Below are positions 1 to 8,512 of a stretch of 64,000 bases of DNA, in pieces; within the stretch, counting starts at the first letter, position 1, and each line of letters opens with the position of its first letter. The stretch comes from an uncultured Flavobacteriaceae bacterium (GTDB lineage Bacteria; Bacteroidota; Bacteroidia; Flavobacteriales; Flavobacteriaceae), in the NCBI GenBank assembly GCA_938073895.1, contig CALJFB010000003.1, positions 1 through 64,000 of the forward strand, written 5' to 3'. Both the position numbers and the translations under genes were made by a program. A model generated the notes under the pieces. That model saw only the letters and a list, made by a program, of their open reading frames with translations. It searched no databases and had not been told where the DNA came from.

Positions 1-1226
1 AAGCAAAAGAAATAAAGTTTACTTCTGGTGTGCTAAGTAAATACAAGTCTAAATTAACCGTAAACGGAATTCCTTGTCAAGAAGAATGTTTTTTTAATTT
101 CACAAAAAAGCAAGTAGAAGGATTAATCTTAGGAAATGTAAATGGTGAAAAAGTAACCTCTTTTATTATTAAAGTTCCTGGAGAAAGTTCTGTGGTTGTT
201 AGAGGTCATAAAATTAGTAAAAAAGCAATTGATTTAATTAAAGCGGCAAATGTAGGTACGGTAATTCAATTGTTTAATATAAAATCTGGTAAAGCTAAAT
301 TTAAGCCTGTGTTAATTACTTTGGTAAGCAACAACTCTAAATTAATAGATAATTCTCCAAAATTAAACAAAGGAGAGAAATCTAATATTCTGCCGCCACC
401 AATGCCACCAAAACCAAATACAGCTGTTAATGGTAAAAAGGTTTCGGCAAATATAATAACAGATCCTAAAAAAATTAATGAAGCTAAAAAGAATTCTCAA
501 ACCGTAGAATCTATAAAAAAGTTAAAAGGAGATAGTAATGGTATTGTTCTAATAAATAATAAAACGTGTTACTATAATAAAAAAGGGAACAACATTACCT
601 ACTTTAATCGTTGGGGTAATTTAATTGATGAAAACGGAGAAGAAACAACTACTTCTAATGGACAAGGCTATGTTAAAAAAGGAGAGAAATCTAATATTCC
701 ACCGCCACCAATACCAACTTTATCTCCTAAAGAAAGCCATAAGATTAAAACCTATGTAGATCATTTAAAAAAGGAAAAATTTAAAAACACTAAGATTTTT
801 TATAAGAACCAAGAAATCTCTAAAGCAAAAGCTTTAAAATTAGTTAAGTCTAGTCCTTTAATTAATTTGGCAACAGAAGAACAGCCAAATGGAAGTTTTA
901 TTATTTTAATAAGTAGAGAAGGAGATATTAAAAGAGGAAACCCAGTTCCTTCTAAAGTTTCTAAAATTAAATCTGCCCATAGTTTTACATTTTCGACTCT
1001 TAAGAATGCAAAGAAGATTGAATGGGATTCAAAATTAAAAGATGTTTTTAAAGATTTGAATAATAATGATCAAATTATGGTAGTTGTTGAAATTGAAGAA
1101 CGTGTAGTTTTAAATGATACTATTATTGAAAGTTTTTCAACAAAATTAAAAGGTACTGCTGGAGAAATAGATACAATATATAAGAAAATACAAGAAATAA
1201 TGTCATCGCTTAAACCGGCTAAATAA
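1..1226 (+). CDS. C-terminal part of an M56/BlaR1-like protein (5' truncated by window edge)
   Basis: The frame is open from the first bases of the window, reading AKEIKFTSG just before the GTG at position 30, so the gene starts outside and this is its C-terminal part. The first roughly 95 residues resemble the GldM-C-like domain often found at the end of Bacteroidota BlaR1-type M56 metallopeptidases. Two Lys/Pro linkers follow, each with the shared motif KGEKSNI and then a proline run (about 364-410 and 676-720). They alternate with two small alpha/beta modules. The protease domain is not in view, so the family call rests on tail architecture only. The C-terminal 80 residues look like a separate conserved domain ending in a coiled segment. 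A hairpin terminator follows at 1251-1278. Confidence 0.5.
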   Translation, partial: AKEIKFTSGVLSKYKSKLTVNGIPCQEECFFNFTKKQVEGLILGNVNGEKVTSFIIKVPGESSVVVRGHKISKKAIDLIKAANVGTVIQLFNIKSGKAKFKPVLITLVSNNSKLIDNSPKLNKGEKSNILPPPMPPKPNTAVNGKKVSANIITDPKKINEAKKNSQTVESIKKLKGDSNGIVLINNKTCYYNKKGNNITYFNRWGNLIDENGEETTTSNGQGYVKKGEKSNIPPPPIPTLSPKESHKIKTYVDHLKKEKFKNTKIFYKNQEISKAKALKLVKSSPLINLATEEQPNGSFIILISREGDIKRGNPVPSKVSKIKSAHSFTFSTLKNAKKIEWDSKLKDVFKDLNNNDQIMVVVEIEERVVLNDTIIESFSTKLKGTAGEIDTIYKKIQEIMSSLKPAK

Positions 1227-1250
1227 TACAATTAGAATATAGTTATTTTT

Positions 1251-1278
1251 AAAACCGTTCTTAATAGAGCGGTTTTTT
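1251..1278 (+). terminator. Rho-independent terminator
   Basis: An 11-bp stem (AAAACCG plus GU and AU pairs) with a TAAT loop is followed by a T-run. It lies 25 nt after the stop of the M56/BlaR1-like tail. Confidence 0.75.
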
Positions 1279-1392
1279 TATGCTATAATTTGTAGTAAAG
1301 ACTATTTTTAGCGTTTTAATAATTTTTAAAATACTTAGAACTACTAATTCTTTAGGTAACGCAGCTTGCCTTTAATTTATTTATAAACAGTT

Positions 1393-1659
1393 TTACTCTT
1401 TATTAATACGTTTTAAGTGTGCTTCTACATCTTTTGGTTTGTGTATTACAAGTGTAGATTCAGGATATTTATCCATTAAATAAAGTGGTCTAATTGGACG
1501 TTTAGAAAAATTACCACCACAATTTGGGCAAACAGATTTAAACGTATTTGTAGCGCAATCTCTACAATATGTACATTCGAAAGAGCAAATCATTACATCT
1601 TCAGAATCTGAAGCTAATTTTTTATTACAATGTTCGCAAGTTGGTCTTATTTCTAACAT
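1393..1659 (-). CDS. DUF1272 domain-containing zinc-ribbon-like protein
   Basis: An 88-residue protein with eight cysteines in paired positions (C8, C11, C25, C29, C32, C35, C44, C47), the pattern of the DUF1272 family. These are small bacterial proteins thought to bind zinc, with no established function. The charged C-terminal tail lacks cysteines. It lies downstream of the phnA-like gene on the same strand, separated by a hairpin at 1680-1706, so it may be transcribed only partly with it. The family assignment is firm from the cysteine spacing. The role is unknown. Confidence 0.8.
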   Translation of the reverse strand: MLEIRPTCEHCNKKLASDSEDVMICSFECTYCRDCATNTFKSVCPNCGGNFSKRPIRPLYLMDKYPESTLVIHKPKDVEAHLKRINKE

Positions 1660-1679
1660 AGCTTATATTAAAAAAAAAC

Positions 1680-1706
1680 TCAGTCTAAATTTAGAACTGA
1701 GTTTTT
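1680..1706 (-). terminator. Terminator hairpin between phnA-like and DUF1272 genes
   Basis: ACTCAG and CTGAGT arms are flanked by an A-run on one side and a T-run on the other, so the hairpin could act in either direction. It lies just after the phnA-like stop codon, reading on the minus strand. Confidence 0.6.
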
Positions 1707-1720
1707 TGTTAGGTTTCAAA

Positions 1721-2299
1721 TTATAGTTTCTTAACGTATTCTGTAATAATTACAATTCTAGTTGGGCCAACTTTTCCTTCTATAAAGGTTTCGTTTTCGT
1801 GATCTAATCTTATGTTTCTAACAGCAGTTCCTTGTTTAGCAACCATACTAGAACCTTTTACTTTTAAATCTTTTATTAAAACAACAGAATCTCCTGTATT
1901 TAAAATAACACCATTTACATCTCTGTGAATAAGTTTTCCTTCTTCATCTTCGCCTTCTCCAGTAGATTTGGCAAATTCTAAGACGTCTTCTTCAAGATAC
2001 ATCATATCTAATAAATCTTTAGGCCAACCTTCGTTTCGCAATCTAGCTAACATTCTCCATGCTGCTACTTGTACAGCTTGGTGTTCGCTCCACATGCTAT
2101 CGTTTAAACAACGCCAGTGGTTTACATCTGTAGTTTCTGGATTCTCTATTTGGTCTATACAAGTTTTGCAAGCTGTAAGTGTTTCTTTTAGACTTTGATC
2201 TTTTCTAGGCGCTAAAGTGTGTAATTGTAAATGCTCTATGTTTTGGCATAATTCGCACTTTCCATTTGCACGTTTACTTAATTCTCTTTCTAAACTCAT
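1721..2299 (-). CDS. PhnA/YjdM domain protein
   Basis: 192 residues. The N-terminus carries two CxxC pairs (C15/C18 and C44/C47), matching the zinc-ribbon part of PhnA. The C-terminal 70 residues (about 122-192) match the PhnA SH3-like domain: DVNGVILNTGDSV, then an IKDLKVKGSS-like stretch, then the ending VIITEYVKKL. The middle is a Trp-rich helical segment typical of the longer flavobacterial versions. The old name, alkylphosphonate utilisation protein, is not a demonstrated activity for this family, and no phn genes lie nearby. The family call is confident and the function unknown. Confidence 0.85.
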   Translation of the reverse strand: MSLERELSKRANGKCELCQNIEHLQLHTLAPRKDQSLKETLTACKTCIDQIENPETTDVNHWRCLNDSMWSEHQAVQVAAWRMLARLRNEGWPKDLLDMMYLEEDVLEFAKSTGEGEDEEGKLIHRDVNGVILNTGDSVVLIKDLKVKGSSMVAKQGTAVRNIRLDHENETFIEGKVGPTRIVIITEYVKKL

Positions 2300-2364
2300 T
2301 GTATATTGTATTTACCGTAAAAGTAGTAATTATTTATACAAATGAATTGTTTGAGGCTTTAAGA

Positions 2365-2979
2365 TTATAGGTCGAGCTCTATTTTATCGTGAATTTTAGT
2401 ATGTTTTCCGTTATTCCAAAGTGTAAGAATATCTGTAGCAACTTGAGCGCCACTTCCAGAAGCAATTGCAAACTGACTTCTGCCACCAGCAAGTGTTCCA
2501 GCAACATATAGGTTTTTAGCTACTAAGTTGTTTTTGTTTTTAAGCCAAAGACGATTTTTTTCTGTGGCTGTTTGTGGATGTGGCTCTAAGTAACGTTCTA
2601 AACCTTTAATATTTATAAGATTTGTATAACCAACAGCAACCACAACGCGTAAGGCTGTATATTTATCTTTATTGGTAATTATTTCGAAATGTGTGTCTAA
2701 ATTTAGAATAGAAATTACCTTTTCTTTTTCAATTTGAAGTACTTCTGGATATAATAATTTTAGCTGTTCTTTACCAGATTCTAAAAGGTCTTTACCTAAA
2801 GTTCCAGGTTTTAAGCCTAAAACATTATTAAATAAGGCGTTTTGTAAATGTGATGTTTTTTGATGTGTAATTATAGCAACACTTTTAGTTCTGGCAAATG
2901 TTTTTTTTAAACCAGAACCTAAAACCAATGCGCAAGATAATCCTGCAGCTCCACCACCAATTATTAAGGTGTCTAGCAT
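2365..2979 (-). CDS. Short FAD-dependent pyridine-nucleotide oxidoreductase
   Basis: 204 residues. An N-terminal Rossmann GGGAAGL (residues 8-14) binds FAD, and a C-terminal motif around residues 160-185 (NLYVAGTLAGG followed by a Gly/Ala-rich helix) matches the end of the FAD domain in thioredoxin-reductase-like enzymes. It is about 100 residues shorter than thioredoxin reductase. No CxxC and no clear separate NAD(P) domain can be seen, so it is probably a minimal single-domain flavoprotein. The start codon abuts the stop of the small membrane protein upstream (zero gap), implying cotranscription with it and marC. Confidence 0.7.
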   Translation of the reverse strand: MLDTLIIGGGAAGLSCALVLGSGLKKTFARTKSVAIITHQKTSHLQNALFNNVLGLKPGTLGKDLLESGKEQLKLLYPEVLQIEKEKVISILNLDTHFEIITNKDKYTALRVVVAVGYTNLINIKGLERYLEPHPQTATEKNRLWLKNKNNLVAKNLYVAGTLAGGRSQFAIASGSGAQVATDILTLWNNGKHTKIHDKIELDL

Positions 2980-3180
2980 TTAGTTACCTTTACTTTTAGT
3001 TTCAATATTTTTAGAAATTCTTAAAATTTGAAGCAATAAAATGGCGCATAATCCAGCAAAAATAGTAATTAAGGCAGCCATGCTTTCACCTTGTAAAGGC
3101 GCTTCTAGATTAATTCTTGTAATATTAAAAATTATTAAACCTATAGCAATTACAGATACAACGTATGTAAATATTTTCAT
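2980..3180 (-). CDS. Small membrane protein, unknown
   Basis: 66 residues with two predicted transmembrane helices (about 3-22 and 32-52) and a basic C-terminal tail. It lies between marC (11 nt upstream) and the FAD oxidoreductase (0 nt downstream), so it belongs to a three-gene operon. No family is recognised. The placement makes an accessory role to one neighbour plausible, but nothing in the sequence shows which. Confidence 0.65.
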   Translation of the reverse strand: MKIFTYVVSVIAIGLIIFNITRINLEAPLQGESMAALITIFAGLCAILLLQILRISKNIETKSKGN

Positions 3181-3191
3181 AATTATAAATT

Positions 3192-3773
3192 TTAAGCAAA
3201 TAGTATTTTAATATTTTGAGCAAAAAGCTTTACAGAAATAGCTAATAACAAGACGCCAAAAACTTTTCTAATAATACTAATTCCGTTTTGCCCTAAAAAT
3301 TTCTCAATACGTTTAGATGTTTTTAATACCAAATAAATAACAGCTACGTTTAAAAGTACCGCAATTATTATGTTCTGTATTTCAAATTCTGCACGTAAAG
3401 ATAATAAGGTTGTTAAACTTCCAGGTCCAGCAATTAATGGAAAAGCTAACGGAAAAACAGATGCTGTAATTGGATTAGTTTCTTCCTCTTTATATAATGT
3501 AATTCCTAAAATCATTTCCAAGGCTATAAAAAACAGAATAAAAGAACCTGCAACAGCAAAAGAGTAAACATCTAAACCAATTAATTGTAGCATACTTTGT
3601 CCTAAAAACAAAAAGGCTATTAATATTCCTCCTGCAATAATTGCAGCTTTACCACTTTGAATATGTCCAACTTTTTTACGCAAATCAATTACTAAAGGCG
3701 TATTGCCAATAATATCTATTACGGCAAACAATACCATAAATGCTGTAAATATTTGTTTTAATTCGAAATTCAT
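3192..3773 (-). CDS. MarC family integral membrane protein
   Basis: 193 residues, six predicted membrane helices and the two-half repeat of the MarC/UPF0056 family. The family signature FPLAFPLIAGPGS (about 107-119) is present. MarC proteins are inner-membrane proteins of unresolved function; an early link to multiple antibiotic resistance in E. coli was later withdrawn. It heads a minus-strand operon with a small membrane protein and a flavoprotein. The length is normal for the family. Confidence 0.9.
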   Translation of the reverse strand: MNFELKQIFTAFMVLFAVIDIIGNTPLVIDLRKKVGHIQSGKAAIIAGGILIAFLFLGQSMLQLIGLDVYSFAVAGSFILFFIALEMILGITLYKEEETNPITASVFPLAFPLIAGPGSLTTLLSLRAEFEIQNIIIAVLLNVAVIYLVLKTSKRIEKFLGQNGISIIRKVFGVLLLAISVKLFAQNIKILFA

Positions 3774-3878
3774 AATCTTCTTTTTAAAATTTTCGTTGCA
3801 AATGTATCTTAATATTAAGACTTTACTGCTAAATAAGTGTAAAGTTTATCTAAATTTGTTTTAATAAAACTAATATAT

Positions 3879-4451
3879 ATGTTTCAAATAGGAAAAACCA
3901 TTGTATCCGAAGAAATTATTGAAAACGACTTTATGTGTAATCTTTCAGCTTGTAAAGGTGCATGTTGTATAAATGGAGATGCTGGAGCGCCACTAACAGT
4001 TGAAGAAGCAGATATTTTAGAAGATATTTATCCTGTGGTAAAACCCTATTTGCGTCCAGAAGGAATTGCGGCTATTGAAGCTCAAGGAACATCTGTAATA
4101 AATTCTGGAGAAATAGAAACGCCTTTAATTAATAATGCAGATTGTGCTTATGTTATTTTTGATGAGAAAAAAACAGCTCTTTGTGGTATAGAAGAAGCTT
4201 ACAATCAAGGCGATGTAAAATGGAAAAAACCTGTTTCTTGTCATTTATATCCTATTAGAGTTAAAGAATACTCAGAATTTTCTGCTGTTAATTATGATAA
4301 GTGGGAAATTTGCGACGATGCATGCAGTTTAGGAAAAGAGCTTCAAATTCCAGTTTATAAGTTTGTAAAAGAAGCTTTAGTTAGAAAATTTGGTTCAGAA
4401 TGGTATGGTGAGTTAGATGCAGTTGCTACAAAAATAAAATCTAAAGGTTAA
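3879..4451 (+). CDS. DUF3109 family cysteine-rich protein
   Basis: 190 residues. The N-terminus has C20, C25, C29 and C30 in a CxxxxCxxxCC arrangement, and later cysteines sit in NNADC, TALCG, PVSCHLYP and EICDDAC. This matches the DUF3109 family, related in pattern to YkgJ-type Zn/Fe-binding proteins. The function is unknown and a metal centre is likely. It is divergent from marC and followed by a long AT-rich gap before nrdB, so it is probably monocistronic. Confidence 0.85.
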   Translation: MFQIGKTIVSEEIIENDFMCNLSACKGACCINGDAGAPLTVEEADILEDIYPVVKPYLRPEGIAAIEAQGTSVINSGEIETPLINNADCAYVIFDEKKTALCGIEEAYNQGDVKWKKPVSCHLYPIRVKEYSEFSAVNYDKWEICDDACSLGKELQIPVYKFVKEALVRKFGSEWYGELDAVATKIKSKG

Positions 4452-4844
4452 ACACTTTTGTTGCTTTGTTTTTTTAATATTTTTAATAATTAAGAAATGT
4501 CAACTTTCTATATTTTACAAGTGTTTATCGTTTTTATTGCGTTTTAACTACTTAGCTGTTAGGCCTTTATATTTAAAGGTTAACAACTTAAAAAGTAGGA
4601 AAAAACTTACTCCTTGTTAAAAACTAGTATGTTTTGTTTATAAAATAAGCTTTCATTTTAGAAGCCTTTTTCGTCTATTTGTTAAACCCAAAACGAATCA
4701 ATTTTAATTCAGTTTTGTTTAAATTAATTACGACAACAAATTAATGCTGTCATTTTAATTTAAAATAAAAACAACAGTTTTTTTTGAAAATGCAATACAA
4801 TTCTATCAAACATATTTTTGGTAGACGTTTTAATAGACTAAAAA
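4452..4844. other. Gene-free stretch upstream of nrdB
   Basis: 393 nt, very AT-rich, with no ORF I can support. It holds an imperfect 12-bp hairpin at 4557-4585 (TGTTA/TAACA and CCTTTA/TAAAGG arms) without a T-run, and a candidate promoter near its right end. I see no NrdR-type box pair with confidence. Confidence 0.6.
4813..4820 (+). promoter_or_regulatory. Candidate -7 element for nrdBA
   Basis: TATTTTTG matches the Bacteroidota -7 consensus TAnnTTTG and lies 25 nt before the nrdB ATG. A TTTG at 4783-4786 is 26 nt upstream, longer than the usual spacing, so the -33 element is uncertain. Confidence 0.4.
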
Positions 4845-6119
4845 ATGGAAATATTTCAAATTATTAAGAGAGATTACGAAACGAGTAACTTTGTTCTAAA
4901 CAAAATTACTAATGCTATTGAGAAAGCCATGCAATCTGTAGGTGTTGGAACACGTAATGATGCAGAAGACATTTCGGGTAACGTATATAATAAGTTGCTT
5001 CAGCAAAAAAACAATGAGTTAAATTATACGCCTACCGTAGAACAAGTTCAAGATATTGTTGAAGAGCAATTAATGGAAAGTTCTTTTCCTAATGTTGCCA
5101 AAGCTTACATTCTTTACAGAAATGAGCAAGCAAGAAGAAGAAAGACCGATGTTTTTGAAAAACGAATTAATTTTAAACCTTTTGAGTATCCACAATTATA
5201 CGAATATGTAAATGCAATAAGACACTCGTATTGGATTCATACAGAATTTAATTACACGAGCGATATTCAAGATTTTAAAACAGGATTAAATGAGGTAGAA
5301 AAAAGCGCAATTAAAAACGCTATGTTGGCTATTTCTCAAATTGAGGTTGCTGTAAAAACATTTTGGGGAGATGTTGTTCATAAAATGCCAAAGCCAGAAA
5401 TTGGTGCGGTTGGAGCTACTTTTTCTGAAAGTGAAGTAAGACATCACGATGCTTATTCACATTTATTAGAAGTTCTTGGTCTTAATAGTGAGTTTAAAGA
5501 GTTAAAGAAAAAACCTGTAATGATGGAACGTGTCCATTATTTAGAAACAGCTTTAAGAAATTCTAAGAGTGACGATAATCAAGATTATTCTGAGTCTATT
5601 GTTTTGTTCTCATTATTTATAGAACACGTATCTTTATTTTCTCAGTTTTTAATTATTATGGCTTTTAATAAGCATAAAAATGTATTAAAAGGAATTTCTA
5701 ATGTTGTAGAAGCAACATCTAAAGAAGAGCAAATCCATGGTGATTTTGGTATAGATCTTATTAAAATTTTAAGAGACGAAAAACCAGAATGGTTTGGAAC
5801 TGAATATAAGAAGGTAACTACAGAAATGTCTATAAAAGCTTTTGAGTCTGAAAGCAAAATTGTAGACTGGATTTTTGAAAAAGGAGAATTAGATTTCTTA
5901 CCTAAAAATGTGGTAAAAGAATTCTTAAAAAATCGTTTTAATAGATCTTTAGTAAGTATTGGGCTAGACGCTATTTTTCCAGTAGACGAGGTTTTACTTA
6001 AAGAAACAGAATGGTTTGACGATGAAATTATTGGAACCAAACATGGCGATTTCTTTGTTAAAAGATCAATAGCATACACAAAAAGAAGCAAAAGTATAAC
6101 TTACGAAGACCTATTTTAA
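4845..6119 (+). CDS. nrdB: Ribonucleotide reductase small subunit with N-terminal ATP-cone
   Basis: 424 residues. Residues 1-100 form an ATP-cone domain, a module normally found on NrdA. The ferritin-like radical-generating domain follows with all six metal ligands at expected spacing: E167, E197, H200, E260, E295, H298. The canonical tyrosine position is occupied (Y204), and the C-terminus has the Tyr-Glu-Asp-Leu-Phe tail that docks to NrdA. This matches the group studied in Leeuwenhoekiella blandensis and Flavobacterium johnsoniae, where the subunit uses a dimanganese cofactor and ATP/dATP binding on NrdB controls oligomerisation. The cofactor here is inferred by similarity. nrdA begins 2 nt after the stop, so the subunits are cotranscribed. 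Confidence 0.95.
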   Translation: MEIFQIIKRDYETSNFVLNKITNAIEKAMQSVGVGTRNDAEDISGNVYNKLLQQKNNELNYTPTVEQVQDIVEEQLMESSFPNVAKAYILYRNEQARRRKTDVFEKRINFKPFEYPQLYEYVNAIRHSYWIHTEFNYTSDIQDFKTGLNEVEKSAIKNAMLAISQIEVAVKTFWGDVVHKMPKPEIGAVGATFSESEVRHHDAYSHLLEVLGLNSEFKELKKKPVMMERVHYLETALRNSKSDDNQDYSESIVLFSLFIEHVSLFSQFLIIMAFNKHKNVLKGISNVVEATSKEEQIHGDFGIDLIKILRDEKPEWFGTEYKKVTTEMSIKAFESESKIVDWIFEKGELDFLPKNVVKEFLKNRFNRSLVSIGLDAIFPVDEVLLKETEWFDDEIIGTKHGDFFVKRSIAYTKRSKSITYEDLF

Positions 6120-6121
6120 TT

Positions 6122-7894
6122 ATGAGCGAGCAAACCCTAACCAACCAAAATGCAGACGTTTTAAAAACTGATGATCTTGTACAAGCAAGAAAAAAAGTTT
6201 TACAAAATAATAACCAGCCAGAAATTGAATGGTTAACAGAAAACAGTCGTAAGTTTTTAGAATCTGGATATTTAACAGATGGCATATCTCCAGAACAACG
6301 TATTAGAGATATAGCAGAAAATGCAGAACGTATATTAAAAATAGATGGCTATGCCGATAAGTTCTATAAATATATGGCGGCAGGTTATTACTCATTAGCT
6401 TCTCCAGTATGGTCTAATTTTGGAAAGCAAAGAGGTTTGCCTATTAGTTGTTTTGGTTCTCATATTGCAGACGATATGGGAGATATCTTGTACTCTCAAT
6501 CTGAAGTAGGGATGATGTCTAAATTAGGCGGTGGAACATCTGGTTACTTTGGTAAATTAAGACATAGAGGCGCGCCAGTAAAAAATAATGGTAAATCTTC
6601 TGGATCGGTTCATATCATGCAATTATTTGAAAAAATGGTTGATGTTGTAAGTCAAGGTTCTGTTAGAAGAGGTCGTTTTTCACCATATTTACCAATAGAT
6701 CATCCAGATATTAATGAGTTCTTAGAAATAGGAACAGAAGGAAATCCAATCCAAGAATTAACTCATGGAGTTACTGTAGGAAACAAATGGATGGAAGAAA
6801 TGCGCGATGGCGATGTAGAAAAACGTAAAGTTTGGGCTAGAGTATTACAATCAAGATCTGAAATAGGATATCCATATATATTATTTAGAGACAATGCAAA
6901 CAATAACGCTGCAGATGTTTACAAAGATAAAAACATGGAGATTTATGCAAGTAACTTGTGTACAGAAATCATGTTGCCTTCAAACGATGATTGGTCTTTT
7001 GTTTGCTGTTTATCATCTATAAATTTATTGCATTACGATAAGTGGAAAGACACAGATGCTGTAGAAACACTTACCTATTTCTTAGATGCTGTAATGGAAG
7101 AGTTCATAACAAAGTTAGATGATTATAAAAACTCTAATGACCGTGACGATATTCTTACATTTAAGTTCATGGAAAAAGCCTATAATTTTGCAAAAGAAAA
7201 TAGAGCATTAGGTTTAGGAGCATTAGGTTGGCATTCATTATTACAATCTAAAATGTTATCTTTTGATAGCAAAGAGGCTTTCGATTTAAATTATGAAATA
7301 TTTAAATGTATTAAAGATAAATCATACAAAGCATCTGAAGAATTAGCTAAATTATACGGCGAGCCAAAAGTATTAAAAGGTTACGGAAGACGTAATACCA
7401 CATTAAACGCTATTGCACCAACAACATCATCTGCGTTTATTTTAGGGCAAGTATCTCAAGGTATTGAGCCAATATGGTCTAATATTTACGTAAAAGACAT
7501 TGCTAAAATTAAAACAACTATTAAAAACCCATTCTTAGAGAGTCTTTTAGAAGAGAAAGGAAAGAATACAGTAGATGTTTGGAGAAGTATTCGAGATATG
7601 GATGGATCTGTACAGCATTTAGATTTCTTTACAGAACAAGAAAAGAATGTGTTTAAAACGTATCCAGAGATAGATCAATTAGATGTAGTGTATCAAGCTG
7701 CAAGTAGACAAACTTTTATAGATCAAGGTCAATCTATTAACGTTATGGTTCATCCAGATATGCCAACAAAAGATTTAAATAACATATATGTTACAGCTTG
7801 GCAAATGGGAATAAAATCAATGTATTACCAACACAGTATGAATGCAGCACAAAAATTTAAACAAAAGAAAGAATGTACTAGTTGCGAAGGATAA
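6122..7894 (+). CDS. nrdA: Ribonucleotide reductase catalytic subunit lacking ATP-cone
   Basis: 590 residues, well short of the roughly 760 of E. coli NrdA because the N-terminal ATP-cone is absent. Catalytic features are present: the LPISCFG cysteine, the finger-loop NLCTE motif (Asn, Cys, Glu), the second redox cysteine in FVCCLSS, and a C-terminal CTSC pair that re-reduces the active site. Together with NrdB it makes deoxyribonucleotides from ribonucleotides. Overall activity control must reside on the ATP-cone of the upstream NrdB. A hairpin terminator follows at 7950-7976. Confidence 0.95.
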   Translation: MSEQTLTNQNADVLKTDDLVQARKKVLQNNNQPEIEWLTENSRKFLESGYLTDGISPEQRIRDIAENAERILKIDGYADKFYKYMAAGYYSLASPVWSNFGKQRGLPISCFGSHIADDMGDILYSQSEVGMMSKLGGGTSGYFGKLRHRGAPVKNNGKSSGSVHIMQLFEKMVDVVSQGSVRRGRFSPYLPIDHPDINEFLEIGTEGNPIQELTHGVTVGNKWMEEMRDGDVEKRKVWARVLQSRSEIGYPYILFRDNANNNAADVYKDKNMEIYASNLCTEIMLPSNDDWSFVCCLSSINLLHYDKWKDTDAVETLTYFLDAVMEEFITKLDDYKNSNDRDDILTFKFMEKAYNFAKENRALGLGALGWHSLLQSKMLSFDSKEAFDLNYEIFKCIKDKSYKASEELAKLYGEPKVLKGYGRRNTTLNAIAPTTSSAFILGQVSQGIEPIWSNIYVKDIAKIKTTIKNPFLESLLEEKGKNTVDVWRSIRDMDGSVQHLDFFTEQEKNVFKTYPEIDQLDVVYQAASRQTFIDQGQSINVMVHPDMPTKDLNNIYVTAWQMGIKSMYYQHSMNAAQKFKQKKECTSCEG

Positions 7895-7949
7895 ACTAAT
7901 CAGCCAGTAAATTTTCGACTTCTAATTTTAAAGTCACTTATAGTTAAAA

Positions 7950-7976
7950 AAAAGCACCTTTTTAAGGTGCTTTTTT
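7950..7976 (+). terminator. nrdBA terminator
   Basis: AAAGCACCTT and AAGGTGCTTT arms with a short loop are followed by a T-run, about 55 nt after the nrdA stop. Confidence 0.85.
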
Positions 7977-8512
7977 ATTTTAAAAAGATATTATTTTCTT
8001 CTATAAAACGCAGATATATTAATTTAACTTTATTTTAAAAAAGTTCTAAATTAAGATGAAACTTGGTTTTTTTTTAACGTTTTTTAAGCAATTTAAGTTT
8101 TTGTAACCTATGTTTTATTCTAATGGAAAAAAGCTATTCATTTACTTTTTTATAGTTTAAAAGTGTTAAAAAATATTTTAAGTTAAATTTTTGTTAAAAT
8201 GTAAATCATACTATTTTTTAGTTTTTATTTGCAATGTATCTAGCTGAACAATTGAAAACTATTTCTGCGTTCGGGCTTTTGGAAATTAGGAAGTCATATT
8301 CAAAAGCAGCTTACAGATTAAGCATCCGAAACTTAAAGCTAACTTCCGTATTTACTACTATTTTTGCAAGCCAACACCAGTTTGGATTTGCACCTACGTC
8401 AGAATTGAAAATTCAAATCTGATTACTCAACTATTACTTGTTTTTTACAGCCCGATTATAGGAATAATCACTGCTGTCTTCAAATTAAAATTAACGTTTT
8501 AGACAACTAATA
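7977..8512. other. Long gene-free stretch with a compositionally distinct segment
   Basis: After the nrdA terminator comes about 250 nt of very AT-rich DNA. From about 8234 to 8480 the sequence becomes visibly richer in G and C than its flanks. An open frame of 62 codons runs 8234-8422 on the plus strand, but it has no recognisable domain or clear ribosome binding site, and the minus strand also carries short open stretches. I read it as a relic or inserted non-coding segment rather than a gene. Confidence 0.4.

Noticed and set aside
30-1226. Complete gene starting at the GTG at position 30
   Set aside because: The frame is open upstream to the window edge and the protein lacks a proper N-terminus.
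4452-4844. Riboswitch or NrdR sites upstream of nrdB
   Set aside because: No conserved riboswitch core and no paired NrdR boxes could be recognised; the only hairpin is imperfect.
8234-8422. 62-codon open frame as a gene
   Set aside because: No domain, no clear ribosome site, atypical composition, and open stretches on the other strand as well. Kept only as a compositional oddity.
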